NCBI GenBank assembly: GCA_026014875.1
Contig: JAOZHO010000019.1
Location: 1 to 64,000, forward strand
Length of the DNA stretch: 64,000 nucleotides
DNA from: Candidatus Bathyarchaeota archaeon
GTDB lineage: Archaea; Thermoproteota; Bathyarchaeia; TCS64
Reading direction: 5' to 3'
Of this stretch, positions 51,792-61,299 are shown one piece after another. The notes beneath the pieces were generated by a model that searched no databases, was not told where the DNA came from, and saw only the letters and a list, made by a program, of their open reading frames with translations. The position numbers and the translations under genes were made by a program. Each line of letters starts with the position of its first letter. Positions within the stretch are counted from its first letter, which is position 1.

Positions 51792-54700
51792 TTGAACAGA
51801 CTTCCGATGTCCCCCGAGTACGAGGAGTACTTCAAATCCCTAGAGGACGGGCTCAACGAGCTCTACGAGGTAGCCCGCCGCGCAAAACAGAAAGGCCTCG
51901 ACCCGAGCCTAGAGCCCGAGCCCCAGATCACCCATGACATCGCCGAGCGCGTCGAGAAGCTCATCGGCCCCCCGGGGATCGGGGACCGGATGCGGGAACT
52001 CGAGGGGATGGACCGCCGGGCCATGGCGTTCCAGGTCGCCGGGGAGATCGTGGAGGGGCGCTTCGGGGAGCTCGAGACCGTGGAGGCGGCCGACCAGGCC
52101 ATCAGGACGGCCCTCGCCATCGTGACCGAGGGAGTCACCGTCGCCCCCATTCAGGGCATCCCCGAGATCAAGATCAAGAAGAACCTCGACAACACGAGCT
52201 ACCTCGCGGTCTACTTTGCGGGGCCCATCCGGCCAGCGGGAGGCACAGCCCAAGCCCTCACCTTAGTTGTCGCAGACTATGTGAGACGGAAGCTGGGCCT
52301 CGACAGGTTCCGGCCCTCCGACGAGGCGGTAGGCCGGTTCATCGAGGAGGTGGACCTCTACCAGCAGAAGGTGAGGCGGTTCCAGTACCACGTCACCGAC
52401 GCCGATCTGGATCTCGCGCTCAGGAGCCTCCCCGTGGAGGCGACCGGGGTCTCCACCGATCAATTTGATGTCTCCAACTACAGGGACATCCCCGGGATCG
52501 AGACGAACCGTCTCAGAGGCGGGGCACTAATAGTCGTCGTCGACGGGGTGGTGGGGCGGGCCCGGAAGCTGCTGGGGATCTGCGAGGCTCTGGAGTTGGA
52601 GGGCTGGGGCTGGCTTTCCAACCTTGGGAACAAGGCCGCCGAGAACGACGGGAAGAAGGAGCCGACGGCCAGCTTCATGGAGGAGATCATCGTGGGCCGA
52701 CCCGTCTTCTCCTTCCCCCACAGAATCGGGGGCTTCAGGCTCAGGTACGGTCGTGCCAGGACCACGGGCCTCGCCGCCGTGGGGATTCACCCCGCAACGA
52801 TGATCATTCTCAACAGGTTCCTATGCACCGGGGTCCAGCTCCGTATTGAGCTTCCCGGGAAGTCGGCGGCTATTACCCCCGTGGACTCCATCGAGCCCCC
52901 CGTCGTCAAGCTCAAGGACGGCTCTGTGCTCCGCGTAGAGACCGTGGGGGAAGCGGACAGGCTTCTGGAAAGGGTCGAGGAGATCCTCTTCCTCGGGGAC
53001 GTTCTCGTCAACGTCGGAGACTTTCTCCAGAACAACAAGAAGCTCCTCAGGGCAGGCTACGACGAGAATCAATGGCTCCACGACCTGAGGAGGGTCAACG
53101 GCGAGAGCGGCCCATTTAACACGATCAGTCCCGAGAGGCTCAACGATTTAATGGCGAGCAAGGATGCGATACCCAGCCTCACCGAAGCCCTCACCCTGAC
53201 GGAGTTCGGCGTACCCCTCCACCCGAGGTATACCTATACGTGGGGCGCCGTGACCCGGGATGAACTGATTAGGCTCCGTCAGGCTCTTGCGGAGTCGTGG
53301 CCATCTCAAGGGCCCTATGATGTTCAGCTGGAGCCAGAAGTGAAGAGAGTCCTCGAGTTGCTTCTGGTCCCCCACGACTATTCGGAGGGAAAGGTGGTTC
53401 TCGATGAGGTCGCTCCGATTCTGGAAAGGATGCTCGGGCTGAATGATCCAGACAAGGAGATAATCCAAGGGACGCCCCTGGAGATCGTCAGGAGCCTTTC
53501 AGGCATCGACGTCAGAGAGAAGGCTCCCGTCCACGTGGGTGCCCGGATGGGGCGCCCCGAGAAGGCGAAGGAGAGGAAAATGTCCCCCTACGTCCACGGC
53601 CTCTTCCCCATCGGGAACGCAGGGGGCCCCCAGAGGAACATCCTAAAAACCAAGAGGGGGCGGACCACCTCGGTCCAGATATCAGACAGGTACTGCTCCC
53701 AATGCGGAACCCTGTGTTACGGGGTCTGTTGCCACGTGTGCGGGGAGGAAACGGTCACCCGCAACAGATGCCCCCGGTGCGGGAGGGTGGTTGACACAAG
53801 GGTCTGCCCCGTCTGCAAGGTGGAGACCAACGGTAGCCACACAGTGGATTTAGACCTGAGGAACCTCTTCGACCAGGCTTGGAAAAGGATTGGCGCCCAG
53901 CTGGGGGACCAGCTCCCGGCGCGATTCAAATGCGTAAAAGGGCTCATGAGCAAGAACAAGACGGCTGAGCCCCTCGAGAAGGGCCTCCTTAGAGCCCGGT
54001 ACGACCTCTCGGTCTTCAAGGACGGCACACTGAGGTACGACCTCACCGACGTCCCCCTAACCCACTTCACCCCGGCGGAGGTCGGGGGCGACGTTGAGCG
54101 GCTCCGGGAGCTAGGCTACCCCCACGACATGCACGGAGAGCCTCTGGAGTCCCCGGATCAGATGCTGGAGCTCAAGGTCCAGGACATCGTCCTCCCGGAG
54201 GACTGCGGCGACTACCTCGTCAAGGCCTCGATGTTTATCGATGACCTCCTCACCAAATTCTACGAGGTGAAGCCCTACTACCAGATCAAGGAGCGGGGCC
54301 AGGTCGTGGGTCAGCTCATCCAGGGCCTCGCCCCCCACACCAGCGCCACCATCATAGGTCGGGTCATCGGATACACCACGACCCGGGTCTGCTACGCCCA
54401 CCCCCTGTGGCACGCGGCGAAGCGGCGCAACTGCGACGGGGACGAGGACGGCATCATGCTGGCTCTGGATCCTCTCCTCAACTTCAGCCGGGAGTTCCTC
54501 CCGGAGCAGAGCGGGGGCCTCATGGATGCCCCCCTCTACGTCATCCCCGTGCTGAACCCCAGCGAGGTGGACAAGGAAGCCCACAACGTCGACGTGGTCT
54601 CCGCGTATCCCCCCGAGTTCTACGAGCTCTGCGAGAAGGGCGCGAGCCCCGGGGAGTACGGCGCCATCATCGAGACCATCGGAGACCGGCTGGGGTCCCC

Positions 54701-55208
54701 GGGCCAGTTTCAGGACATGGGCTACACCGAGGGCTGCACCGACATCAACTTTGGGGCCTACCTCGGGGCCTACAACACCCTGAAGACGATGCTGGATAAA
54801 CTGGAGAGCCAGCTGGAGCTCAGCGAGAAGATCCGGGCGGTGGACGCGGAGACCGTCGCGCTAAAGGTGATCACCAGCCACTTCATGAAGGACATCTTCG
54901 GGAACCTCAGGGCCTTCACGAGCCAAAAGTTCCGCTGCATGGGGTGCAACCGCAAGTACCGGAGGATCCCCCTCAAAGGCGTCTGCCTCCGCTGCGGCGG
55001 CAAGCTGAGCCTCACCGTCTACAAGGGGGGCATCCAGAAATACGTTTCCCCTGCCTTGGGCCTCGTCGAACGGTTCGACCTGGATAGCTACTACAGGGAC
55101 CGGCTGGGCCTCGTAAGGGCGGAGCTCCGGTCCATCTTCCAGGAGGAAGAGGAAGTCGAGGAGCAGTTGGACAAGCAGATCAGCCTCACGGATTTCATGA
55201 GAGACTGA
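51792..55208 (+). CDS. polC: DNA polymerase D large subunit DP2
   Basis: 1138 residues, no intein. TTG 51792 is chosen because GGAGA lies seven bases upstream and MSPEYEEYF follows; a frame from 51723 overlaps the small gene. Conserved early motif AGPIRPAGGTAQALTL; zinc-binding modules CSQCGTLCYGVCCHVCGEE and CPRCGRVVDTRVCPVC; catalytic double-psi-barrel region with RRNCDGDEDGIMLALD; C-terminal zinc ribbon CMGCNRKYRR ... CLRCGGK. Pairs with DP1 (45399-46898). The replicative polymerase. Confidence 0.96.
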   Translation: MNRLPMSPEYEEYFKSLEDGLNELYEVARRAKQKGLDPSLEPEPQITHDIAERVEKLIGPPGIGDRMRELEGMDRRAMAFQVAGEIVEGRFGELETVEAADQAIRTALAIVTEGVTVAPIQGIPEIKIKKNLDNTSYLAVYFAGPIRPAGGTAQALTLVVADYVRRKLGLDRFRPSDEAVGRFIEEVDLYQQKVRRFQYHVTDADLDLALRSLPVEATGVSTDQFDVSNYRDIPGIETNRLRGGALIVVVDGVVGRARKLLGICEALELEGWGWLSNLGNKAAENDGKKEPTASFMEEIIVGRPVFSFPHRIGGFRLRYGRARTTGLAAVGIHPATMIILNRFLCTGVQLRIELPGKSAAITPVDSIEPPVVKLKDGSVLRVETVGEADRLLERVEEILFLGDVLVNVGDFLQNNKKLLRAGYDENQWLHDLRRVNGESGPFNTISPERLNDLMASKDAIPSLTEALTLTEFGVPLHPRYTYTWGAVTRDELIRLRQALAESWPSQGPYDVQLEPEVKRVLELLLVPHDYSEGKVVLDEVAPILERMLGLNDPDKEIIQGTPLEIVRSLSGIDVREKAPVHVGARMGRPEKAKERKMSPYVHGLFPIGNAGGPQRNILKTKRGRTTSVQISDRYCSQCGTLCYGVCCHVCGEETVTRNRCPRCGRVVDTRVCPVCKVETNGSHTVDLDLRNLFDQAWKRIGAQLGDQLPARFKCVKGLMSKNKTAEPLEKGLLRARYDLSVFKDGTLRYDLTDVPLTHFTPAEVGGDVERLRELGYPHDMHGEPLESPDQMLELKVQDIVLPEDCGDYLVKASMFIDDLLTKFYEVKPYYQIKERGQVVGQLIQGLAPHTSATIIGRVIGYTTTRVCYAHPLWHAAKRRNCDGDEDGIMLALDPLLNFSREFLPEQSGGLMDAPLYVIPVLNPSEVDKEAHNVDVVSAYPPEFYELCEKGASPGEYGAIIETIGDRLGSPGQFQDMGYTEGCTDINFGAYLGAYNTLKTMLDKLESQLELSEKIRAVDAETVALKVITSHFMKDIFGNLRAFTSQKFRCMGCNRKYRRIPLKGVCLRCGGKLSLTVYKGGIQKYVSPALGLVERFDLDSYYRDRLGLVRAELRSIFQEEEEVEEQLDKQISLTDFMRD

Positions 55209-55266
55209 ACGCAGCCTGAACCAAACCTTTTTCACCTAGCCCCCCATCAAGAAAAGGGAGCATAAA

Positions 55267-55434
55267 ATGAGCAGGAAGAAAAAAGAGAACGCCCCCTCCA
55301 TGCCAGCCTCCAGCGCCGGGCTGATGCGTTTCTTCCAGGACGAGGCCTACGGCGTAAAGATCAGGCCCGAGTTCGTGCTCGGGGGAGCAATTTTACTCGT
55401 CCTCAGCGTCATTGCGGCCCACGTATTTCTCTGA
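55267..55434 (+). CDS. preprotein translocase Sec61-beta subunit
   Basis: 55 residues. Cytosolic part with PSMPASSAGLMRFFQDEAYG, the typical archaeal Sec61-beta SAGLxRFF motif, followed by KIRPEFVLGGAILLVLSVIA, a tail anchor in the membrane. Third subunit of the Sec channel. Start ATG 55267 after a short poly-A stretch; lies downstream of DP2 by about 60 bases. Confidence 0.9.
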   Translation: MSRKKKENAPSMPASSAGLMRFFQDEAYGVKIRPEFVLGGAILLVLSVIAAHVFL

Positions 55435-55549
55435 GCCGCTGAAAACGCTCTCATTCACAGATGCCTGAAAGTAAATTTGAAAGATTAGAGCCTACCATTT
55501 TAATCTAGGGTGGGGTAGGACGTCGGGGAAGGACACCTCTGAACGCATA

Positions 55550-57334
55550 GTGGACTACTACTCTCTCCTCTTCACTTTTCCCTCCCGTGTCACCCTTATC
55601 TCCGCTACTCTGATGATTTCAGGCACAGGCGGCCTCGTTGCATCGACCATTGATGGGGGCATGAACCCTTTGACTGGGCTCACCCTGGGATTGCTGGGTG
55701 TAGCGTTACCCTTGATGGCTGCGGACCTCGTCACGATCCCCTTGCTCCGCGGGGAGCCTCTCATGAATCACCGGCGGTTCACGATCCTCACTTTCGTCGC
55801 GAGCATCGGCTATTCTTTTTTCCTCCTCTCTTCCACTCTGATAGGCGTCCCTCCTCTCATGGATGATAGATTGATGGGAGGATTCCTGATCGCCTCAGGG
55901 ATCACGACGTTTCTACGGCTTCTGAGTCTCCGAGTCTTCGTCAAGGAAAAATTTTGGCGGGTCTACACGGCTGGGCTTCTCCAGCCTTCTATGTGTCTGG
56001 CGGGGGCATTTATTTTCCTCAACCGGGGCTACGGCTCGATCTGGTTCGTGGGCGCTACCCTGCTGGTCAACGTCGTCGGGGTGGAGGCGCTCCTCTGGGT
56101 CATGGGGCTCTGGAGGGAGGTCGAGGGAATTAAGCTTCTGCCCCTCTTCAGGGCGTTGATCCTCTCGTGGGCCGAGGGGATGAGCCGACCCCTCGAAGAG
56201 GAGATATCCACTCTCGGACAGGAGAAAGATCTCTCGGTGGATACCCTCATTTTTAGAGGAGAGGGCGGGGAGCCCCTCGGGGCCTTCATAGTTCCCTACA
56301 TCCATCCGGGCCCCTTCGGGAACGTGGGGAGCAGCGCCCTCCCCGAGGTCCTGGCGAGGAGCACAGGGAACTATCTAGGATGCGAGGCCATGGTCGCCCA
56401 CGGGGTCTCGACCCACAGGCTGGACCTGACGCGGAGCGACGACAACACCCTCATCGCCGAGCGGGTTCTAGGGGGTATCCCCCGGAGCCCCGTGGTCAAG
56501 GAGTCCTCCCTCCTGGTATGGGTCGAGAGAGGCGGGGTCGGAGCGACATGCCAAGTCTTCGGGGACGTAGCCCTCATCACCCTCACCCTTGCCCCCCTCA
56601 GCTACGACGACCTCCCCGAGCGGATACTCAACGAGATCCAGGAAGCCGCATCTAGGATGGGCCTGAGGGCCACCGTCGTCGACTGCCACAACAGCATCGA
56701 CCTCGTGAAGGGGCTTGACGACTATGACGAAACGAGAATCATCGACGCGGCGAGGGAGGCTCTAGAGACTGCGGATGCCTCTCCGCGGCGGCGTTTTGAG
56801 GCTGCCGTCGCCAGGCGGGTGCCGTGGGAGTGGGGGCTTGACGAGGGAATGGGCCCCATGGGGTTCTCCGTCCTGGCGATGCGGGTCGAGGGAGGAGGCG
56901 TGTATGCCCGTGTCGTGGTGGACGGCAACAACATGGTCCCCGGCCTGAGGGAGAGGCTCATCGGGGCGTTGGAGGACCTGGGTTTCGAAGGGGCCGAGGT
57001 GATGACCTCGGACATCCACACTGTCAACGGGATTGGGGCCACACGGGCGGGGTACTCCCCCGTAGGGGAGCGCATGGAATGGGGCAGGATAGTCGAGTAC
57101 GTCGTGGATGCGGCTGAAGAGGCAGCCTCCAACCTCCAGCCAGCCGGAGTACTAGCCTACAGGACAGTGGTTCCGGGGCTCACGGTTCTGGGAGAAGGGG
57201 GCTTGGATACCCTCCGACGAGTCTTGGAGTCTGGGTTCAGCCTCTTCATGAGGGCGGGTTTGTTTATTGGCGTCGCCTGTTTCCTCGCATCCGTGGCCAT
57301 TGCGTACCTTTTCGGGGCCCCGTCGCCTATGTAG
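55550..57334 (+). CDS. DUF2070 family membrane protein
   Basis: 594 residues from GTG 55550. Six or so hydrophobic helices at the N-terminus (about 1-190), then a large soluble domain with VPYIHPGPFGNVGSSALPEV, CEAMVAHGVSTHRLDLT, VVDCHNSIDLVKG and TSDIHTVNGIGATRAGYSPV, and a final membrane helix. The HPGPFGNVG and H-rich stretches are conserved in DUF2070 and may bind metal. Archaeal family of unknown function. It lies between Sec61-beta and Alba. Confidence 0.87.
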   Translation: MDYYSLLFTFPSRVTLISATLMISGTGGLVASTIDGGMNPLTGLTLGLLGVALPLMAADLVTIPLLRGEPLMNHRRFTILTFVASIGYSFFLLSSTLIGVPPLMDDRLMGGFLIASGITTFLRLLSLRVFVKEKFWRVYTAGLLQPSMCLAGAFIFLNRGYGSIWFVGATLLVNVVGVEALLWVMGLWREVEGIKLLPLFRALILSWAEGMSRPLEEEISTLGQEKDLSVDTLIFRGEGGEPLGAFIVPYIHPGPFGNVGSSALPEVLARSTGNYLGCEAMVAHGVSTHRLDLTRSDDNTLIAERVLGGIPRSPVVKESSLLVWVERGGVGATCQVFGDVALITLTLAPLSYDDLPERILNEIQEAASRMGLRATVVDCHNSIDLVKGLDDYDETRIIDAAREALETADASPRRRFEAAVARRVPWEWGLDEGMGPMGFSVLAMRVEGGGVYARVVVDGNNMVPGLRERLIGALEDLGFEGAEVMTSDIHTVNGIGATRAGYSPVGERMEWGRIVEYVVDAAEEAASNLQPAGVLAYRTVVPGLTVLGEGGLDTLRRVLESGFSLFMRAGLFIGVACFLASVAIAYLFGAPSPM

Positions 57335-57370
57335 CGTTTTAATAAGGGAGTGATTAATAGAAAGAAAGAA

Positions 57371-57664
57371 ATGAATCAACCCCAGCCCCATACCTCCATG
57401 GACTTCGTGGTCGTCGGGCTCAAGCCCGAGATGAACTACGTCGTGGCATGCATGACATTGTTCAACGCGGGGATGGATCAGGTCATGGTGAGGGCGAGGG
57501 GGAGGCACATCAGCAAGACCGTGGACATAATCAACATGCTCCGCAGCGTCTTCTTGAAAGATCTCGTGGTCGACGGGATCGAGATAGGCACGGATACTCA
57601 CTTTAGCCCCGAGGGGAAGGAGCTGTTCGTTTCCACCATAGAGATACGGATATCCAACCCCTAA
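57371..57664 (+). CDS. alba: Alba DNA/RNA-binding protein
   Basis: 97 residues from ATG 57371; a GTG at 57350 would add seven residues. Matches Alba along its length: VVGLKPEMNYVVACMTLFNA, RARGRHISKTVDIINMLRSV, and the C-terminal STIEIRIS strand. The lysine acetylated in Sulfolobus Alba lies in GxKP; here the residue is Leu (GLKP), so that contact is altered. Dimeric chromatin and RNA-binding protein. TATA-like TTTTAATA about 35 bases upstream. Confidence 0.93.
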   Translation: MNQPQPHTSMDFVVVGLKPEMNYVVACMTLFNAGMDQVMVRARGRHISKTVDIINMLRSVFLKDLVVDGIEIGTDTHFSPEGKELFVSTIEIRISNP

Positions 57665-57718
57665 CTGATGACTGATTTTTTATATGGATATCTCACAGCT
57701 TCTTAATCGAGTGTGACC

Positions 57719-59053
57719 ATGGGTTATCCAAAGATAGTAGTAAAGCCGCCGGGCCCCAAGGCCCGGGAGATCGTGGAGAGAGACCACGCCATCATCTCCC
57801 CGAGTTTCGGGAGGGCTTACCCCCTCGTCATCAAGTCTGGGAAGGGCTGCATCATCACCGACGTGGACGGGAACGAGTATATCGACCTCAACGCCGGCCT
57901 CGCGGTCTGCAACGTGGGCCACAGCCATCCCCGGGTCGTCCAGGCCATCAAGGATCAGGCTGACAGGTTCATCCACTACAGCTACACCGACTTTTACTAC
58001 GAGAACTATGTCGACCTGGGGGAGACGCTGCACGACCTGGTTCCCGGGGACTTTGAGAAGAAATTCTTCTACGGGAACAGCGGCGCCGAGTCGGTGGAGG
58101 CCGCGATCAAGCTGAGCCGCTGGCATTCCAGGAGGCAGGGCATCCTCGCCTACATCGGGGCGTTCCACGGCCGGACCTTGGGCGCGGTGAGCCTCACGGC
58201 GAGCAAGCCCGCTCAGAGACGCTACTTCGCGCCGCTGCTGCCCGGGGTCGAGCACATCTTCTACCCGTACTGCTATCGGTGCCCCTTCAACCTGGAGTAC
58301 CCCGACTGCGGATACAGGTGCGTCACCTACATAGACGACTATCTGTTCCACAAGTTCGTGCCCCCCGAGGATGTAGCGATGGTCTTCGTGGAGCCCATCC
58401 AGGGGGAGGGGGGCTACGTCGTCCCTCCTGATGGATACTTCAAGTCTCTCAGGTCGCTCTGCGACGAGCACGGGATACTGATAGCCGCCGACGAGGTCCA
58501 GTCGGGGCTCGGGAGGACGGGCAAGTGGTTCGCCTCCGAGCACTTCGACCTGGTCCCGGACATAGTCTGCATGGCGAAGGGGATCGCAGCGGGGCTTCCC
58601 CTGGGGGTGACCGCTTCCCGAGCGGACCTCATGGACTGGACCCCGGGGAGCCACGCGAGCACCTTCGGAGGGAACCCCGTCTCCGCCTCGGCGGCGATAG
58701 AGGTCATCAAGATCATCAAGGAGGAGAGGCTCCTCGAGAACGCCGAGAAGGTGGGGGGCCACCTCATCAAGAGGCTGCGGGAGATGCAGGACACCCACCC
58801 TATGATAGGGGACGTCCGGGGGAGGGGCCTCATGGTGGGGGTAGAACTCGTCAAGGACAGGGACTCTAAGGAGCCGGCGAAGGAGGAGACCGAGGAGGTG
58901 ATGATGCGCTGCTTCGAGAAGGGGGCCGCCCTGGTGAACTGCGGTGTCTCGGTGATCCGGTGGATGCCTCCTCTGCTCATCACCGAGGAGCTGATCGACA
59001 GCGCCCTCGAGATCTTCGACGGTGTCCTCGGCGAGGTCGAGAAGAAGCTCTGA
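57719..59053 (+). CDS. class III aminotransferase
   Basis: 444 residues from ATG 57719 (GTG six bases upstream also possible). PLP fold type I: YGNSGAESVEAAIKLS, IGAFHGRTLGAVSLTA, ADEVQSGLGRTGKWFA, and the PLP lysine in CMAKGIAAGLPLGV. Belongs to the acetylornithine/4-aminobutyrate group; sequences such as PYCYRCPFNLEYPDCGY resemble archaeal ornithine aminotransferases and amino-acid racemases. The exact substrate is open. Confidence 0.9.
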   Translation: MGYPKIVVKPPGPKAREIVERDHAIISPSFGRAYPLVIKSGKGCIITDVDGNEYIDLNAGLAVCNVGHSHPRVVQAIKDQADRFIHYSYTDFYYENYVDLGETLHDLVPGDFEKKFFYGNSGAESVEAAIKLSRWHSRRQGILAYIGAFHGRTLGAVSLTASKPAQRRYFAPLLPGVEHIFYPYCYRCPFNLEYPDCGYRCVTYIDDYLFHKFVPPEDVAMVFVEPIQGEGGYVVPPDGYFKSLRSLCDEHGILIAADEVQSGLGRTGKWFASEHFDLVPDIVCMAKGIAAGLPLGVTASRADLMDWTPGSHASTFGGNPVSASAAIEVIKIIKEERLLENAEKVGGHLIKRLREMQDTHPMIGDVRGRGLMVGVELVKDRDSKEPAKEETEEVMMRCFEKGAALVNCGVSVIRWMPPLLITEELIDSALEIFDGVLGEVEKKL

Positions 59054-59062
59054 CCTTTTCCC

Positions 59063-60586
59063 CTATTTTTTCTCCACGACGATCCGGGTGAACATCCCGG
59101 AGCTCACCTGCATCAGCCCGTCGTAGGGCTCACGGATGTTGCAGTTCTCTATCCGGACCCGGGTCCCCCCGGATAGCCCCTCGACCTGGTTCACCAGTTC
59201 CCTCCAGAAGGAGACCCTTGCCTCCCCTGTGCCGTCGTCGATGCGGAAGGATGCAACGGTGGTGGGGCCCCTTGCGGTCTCCACCTCCCTCACCTCGGGG
59301 GGCTCCAAGACGGTGCCCCGGACGTGGATGTTGGTCTGCCCCTCCCTGAGGTCCCTGAGGGCGACGATCTTCGCCTCGACGCTGGACTCCCCGACCTCGA
59401 TGTCCTCGGGGTTGATCTTGAGACTACCGCTCTGGCCTACGTTTAGGCCTACGTCTCCGAGGCTGAGGCGGGTGTAGCCGTTCTCCACGGCGATGACTGT
59501 GCCGGGCTCCATGTCATCGACCATCTCGACGTCGTCGTCCCAGAGGCTGAGCCTCACGGTTCCGGTCTCGTCCTCGAGGAGGACCGAGACGACTCTGCCG
59601 GTGTCCCCATCCCGTCTGGTGAACTCTCGCATGGACCCGATGTTGGAGACCCGGCCGGCGACGTTGACGCCGCTCATCCCCGTCCTGAGGTTCCCTATCT
59701 TGGTCCACTTGGGGACGGGCTGCACGGGTCTCGCCCCCACCTCCAGGACCTCGATGATGGTACCGTAGTTGCTGTGGACCTCGAGGCTCCTGTCCTGCCG
59801 TTCCCGGGCGTTCCCCCCTGTGACCCTGATCTTGGTGCCGGGCTCCAGCTCCTTTACCTCGTCCACCTTGTCGTCCCAGAGGACCAGGTTTATCCTGCCC
59901 CCGCCCTCCTCGAGGCTGACCCGGGTCACCCGCCCCTCGGAGCCGTCCTGTCTGTTGAAGGTGGAGACCGGGGATTTGTCCACGATGACTCCGACGAGGT
60001 TCACCGTGCCCGGTTTGAATATCTCGGCGGGGGTCTTGTAGAAGCTCTCTAGGCCCGGGTAGTCGTCCTCGACGGCGTCCAGGGGCTCCATGTAGATCTG
60101 TCCCCGGTTCCCGACGTTGACTTGGATCTCTCCCCGGCGCTCCCGGCTGTATCCGTGGAGGACCCGGACGATCTTCCCCGGGGTCACCTTGCTCGCGGCT
60201 ACCTGGTCCGCCTTGTCGTCCCAGAAGACGACGGTCACCGAGCCCGTGGAGTCCCCCAGGAGCATGTTGAGGACCTTTCCCTCCCTCCCGTCTTTGCGGG
60301 TGAATGTGTGGGGCGGGGAGATGAAGATCACCCTGGCCGTGATGGAGACGTCGCTGAGCCCCGTGGTGAGGTCCCCTATCTTCACCTTCGCCTCTATTCG
60401 CTCCCCGGCGCCGTCGAGGCCCAGGTTCGAGGCGACGAGGTGAGCCGCGGCCTCCTCGGTGAGGAGCCCCGCAGCCTTCGCCCGTTCCTCGTCGATGAGT
60501 TTCTCCACGGCCTCCTTGGTGAGGTTGGGCCTCAGGGCCATTATCCGTTTGATGATCTCCTCGATGCTCGACAATGCGACACCCAT
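59063..60586 (-). CDS. replication protein A-like, four OB folds
   Basis: 507 residues from ATG 60586. After an N-terminal helical domain (about 1-70) come four similar OB-fold repeats, each recognisable by a VxVxFWDD-like strand: VTVVFWDDKAD, INLVLWDDKVDEV, VRLSLWDDDVEMV and ARVSFWRELVNQV. Binds single-stranded DNA in replication and repair. No zinc finger in the C-terminus, unlike many euryarchaeal RPA. Tail to tail with the aminotransferase. Gene order continues RPA, 36-residue membrane peptide, SWIM protein in the opposite direction of transcription order. Confidence 0.9.
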   Translation of the reverse strand: MGVALSSIEEIIKRIMALRPNLTKEAVEKLIDEERAKAAGLLTEEAAAHLVASNLGLDGAGERIEAKVKIGDLTTGLSDVSITARVIFISPPHTFTRKDGREGKVLNMLLGDSTGSVTVVFWDDKADQVAASKVTPGKIVRVLHGYSRERRGEIQVNVGNRGQIYMEPLDAVEDDYPGLESFYKTPAEIFKPGTVNLVGVIVDKSPVSTFNRQDGSEGRVTRVSLEEGGGRINLVLWDDKVDEVKELEPGTKIRVTGGNARERQDRSLEVHSNYGTIIEVLEVGARPVQPVPKWTKIGNLRTGMSGVNVAGRVSNIGSMREFTRRDGDTGRVVSVLLEDETGTVRLSLWDDDVEMVDDMEPGTVIAVENGYTRLSLGDVGLNVGQSGSLKINPEDIEVGESSVEAKIVALRDLREGQTNIHVRGTVLEPPEVREVETARGPTTVASFRIDDGTGEARVSFWRELVNQVEGLSGGTRVRIENCNIREPYDGLMQVSSGMFTRIVVEKK

Positions 60587-60623
60587 GGTATCATTGCGCA
60601 ATTTCAACATAAAAATTGCTGCG

Positions 60624-60734
60624 CTACTCTTCAGCCTTCTGGGTGAAGAGGTGGAGGAATCCCAGCCCCAGGGTGATCACGGCCAGGAGTATCGACATCT
60701 GCTGCAGGAGATTGAAGAAGGCCATGGAGGTCAT
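60624..60734 (-). CDS. 36-residue single-helix membrane peptide
   Basis: Reads MTSMAFFNLLQQMSILLAVI then TLGLGFLHLFTQKAEE. One hydrophobic helix (about 15-30) with a charged C-terminus. It lies between the SWIM gene (60777-61232) and the RPA gene, all on the minus strand, 43 and 38 bases from each. Too short to classify; codon use looks coding. No Shine-Dalgarno sequence is obvious. Confidence 0.5.
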   Translation of the reverse strand: MTSMAFFNLLQQMSILLAVITLGLGFLHLFTQKAEE

Positions 60735-60776
60735 GATTCGAAGAGATCACAACGGGGCCGATATTTAAGCTGTCAC

Positions 60777-61232
60777 CTACTGGGGCTGATCCGCGGAGAG
60801 GCGACGCCACTCCGCCATGAGGGGCTCATAGAACTCGTCTCCCTCACTGATCTCATCGTACCCCTCAAGGGCATCCGCGAGCCTCTGCCCCATGAGGTGA
60901 TAGCAGAGCCCCGCCTCCCCGTCCACGACCCTGAAGTAAAAGTCGCTGCAGTCGCAGTACCCCGACTCAGGGAGCACCTGGTACTCGCTCTCCCGACCCA
61001 CGACGATCCAGACCACCCGCCCCGAGGGCTCGAAGACATATTTCTTCACCCGGCGCTGCCCCACTAGCCGCCAGGCCTTATCGAAGCGGTCCCCTAGGCT
61101 CGATCTGAGGCGAGCCCACTGGGCCTGGGTGAGTGTGGGGTTAGATCTGAGCTCGTCGCAGATCTGCTCCAGGACCCGCCGCTCCTCGGTGATCGCCGTT
61201 TGGAACCCCCGGGAATAGCTGAGCGCCCCCAC
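60777..61232 (-). CDS. SWIM zinc-finger protein
   Basis: 151 residues. The SWIM motif C-x-C-x(n)-C-x-H is intact in YCDCSDFYF and GLCYHLMGQRLA, with the terminal Ala of the CxHxxA type displaced. An N-terminal helical region (EERRVLEQICDELRSNPTLT) precedes it. SWIM domains bind DNA or proteins, and members include Sws1/Shu2 recombination factors. Position upstream of RPA on the same strand supports a role with single-stranded DNA, by inference. Divergent from the phosphoesterase. Confidence 0.82.
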   Translation of the reverse strand: MGALSYSRGFQTAITEERRVLEQICDELRSNPTLTQAQWARLRSSLGDRFDKAWRLVGQRRVKKYVFEPSGRVVWIVVGRESEYQVLPESGYCDCSDFYFRVVDGEAGLCYHLMGQRLADALEGYDEISEGDEFYEPLMAEWRRLSADQPQ

Positions 61233-61299
61233 TTACAGCTTTTATGCCCCGGAGCCGGGTTTAAATTGGGGCTCGCGGGATATTGAGCGGGGGATCAGG

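Noticed and set aside
51792-55208. Intein in DP2
   Set aside because: Length and uninterrupted conserved motifs, including NCDGDED, leave no room for an intein.
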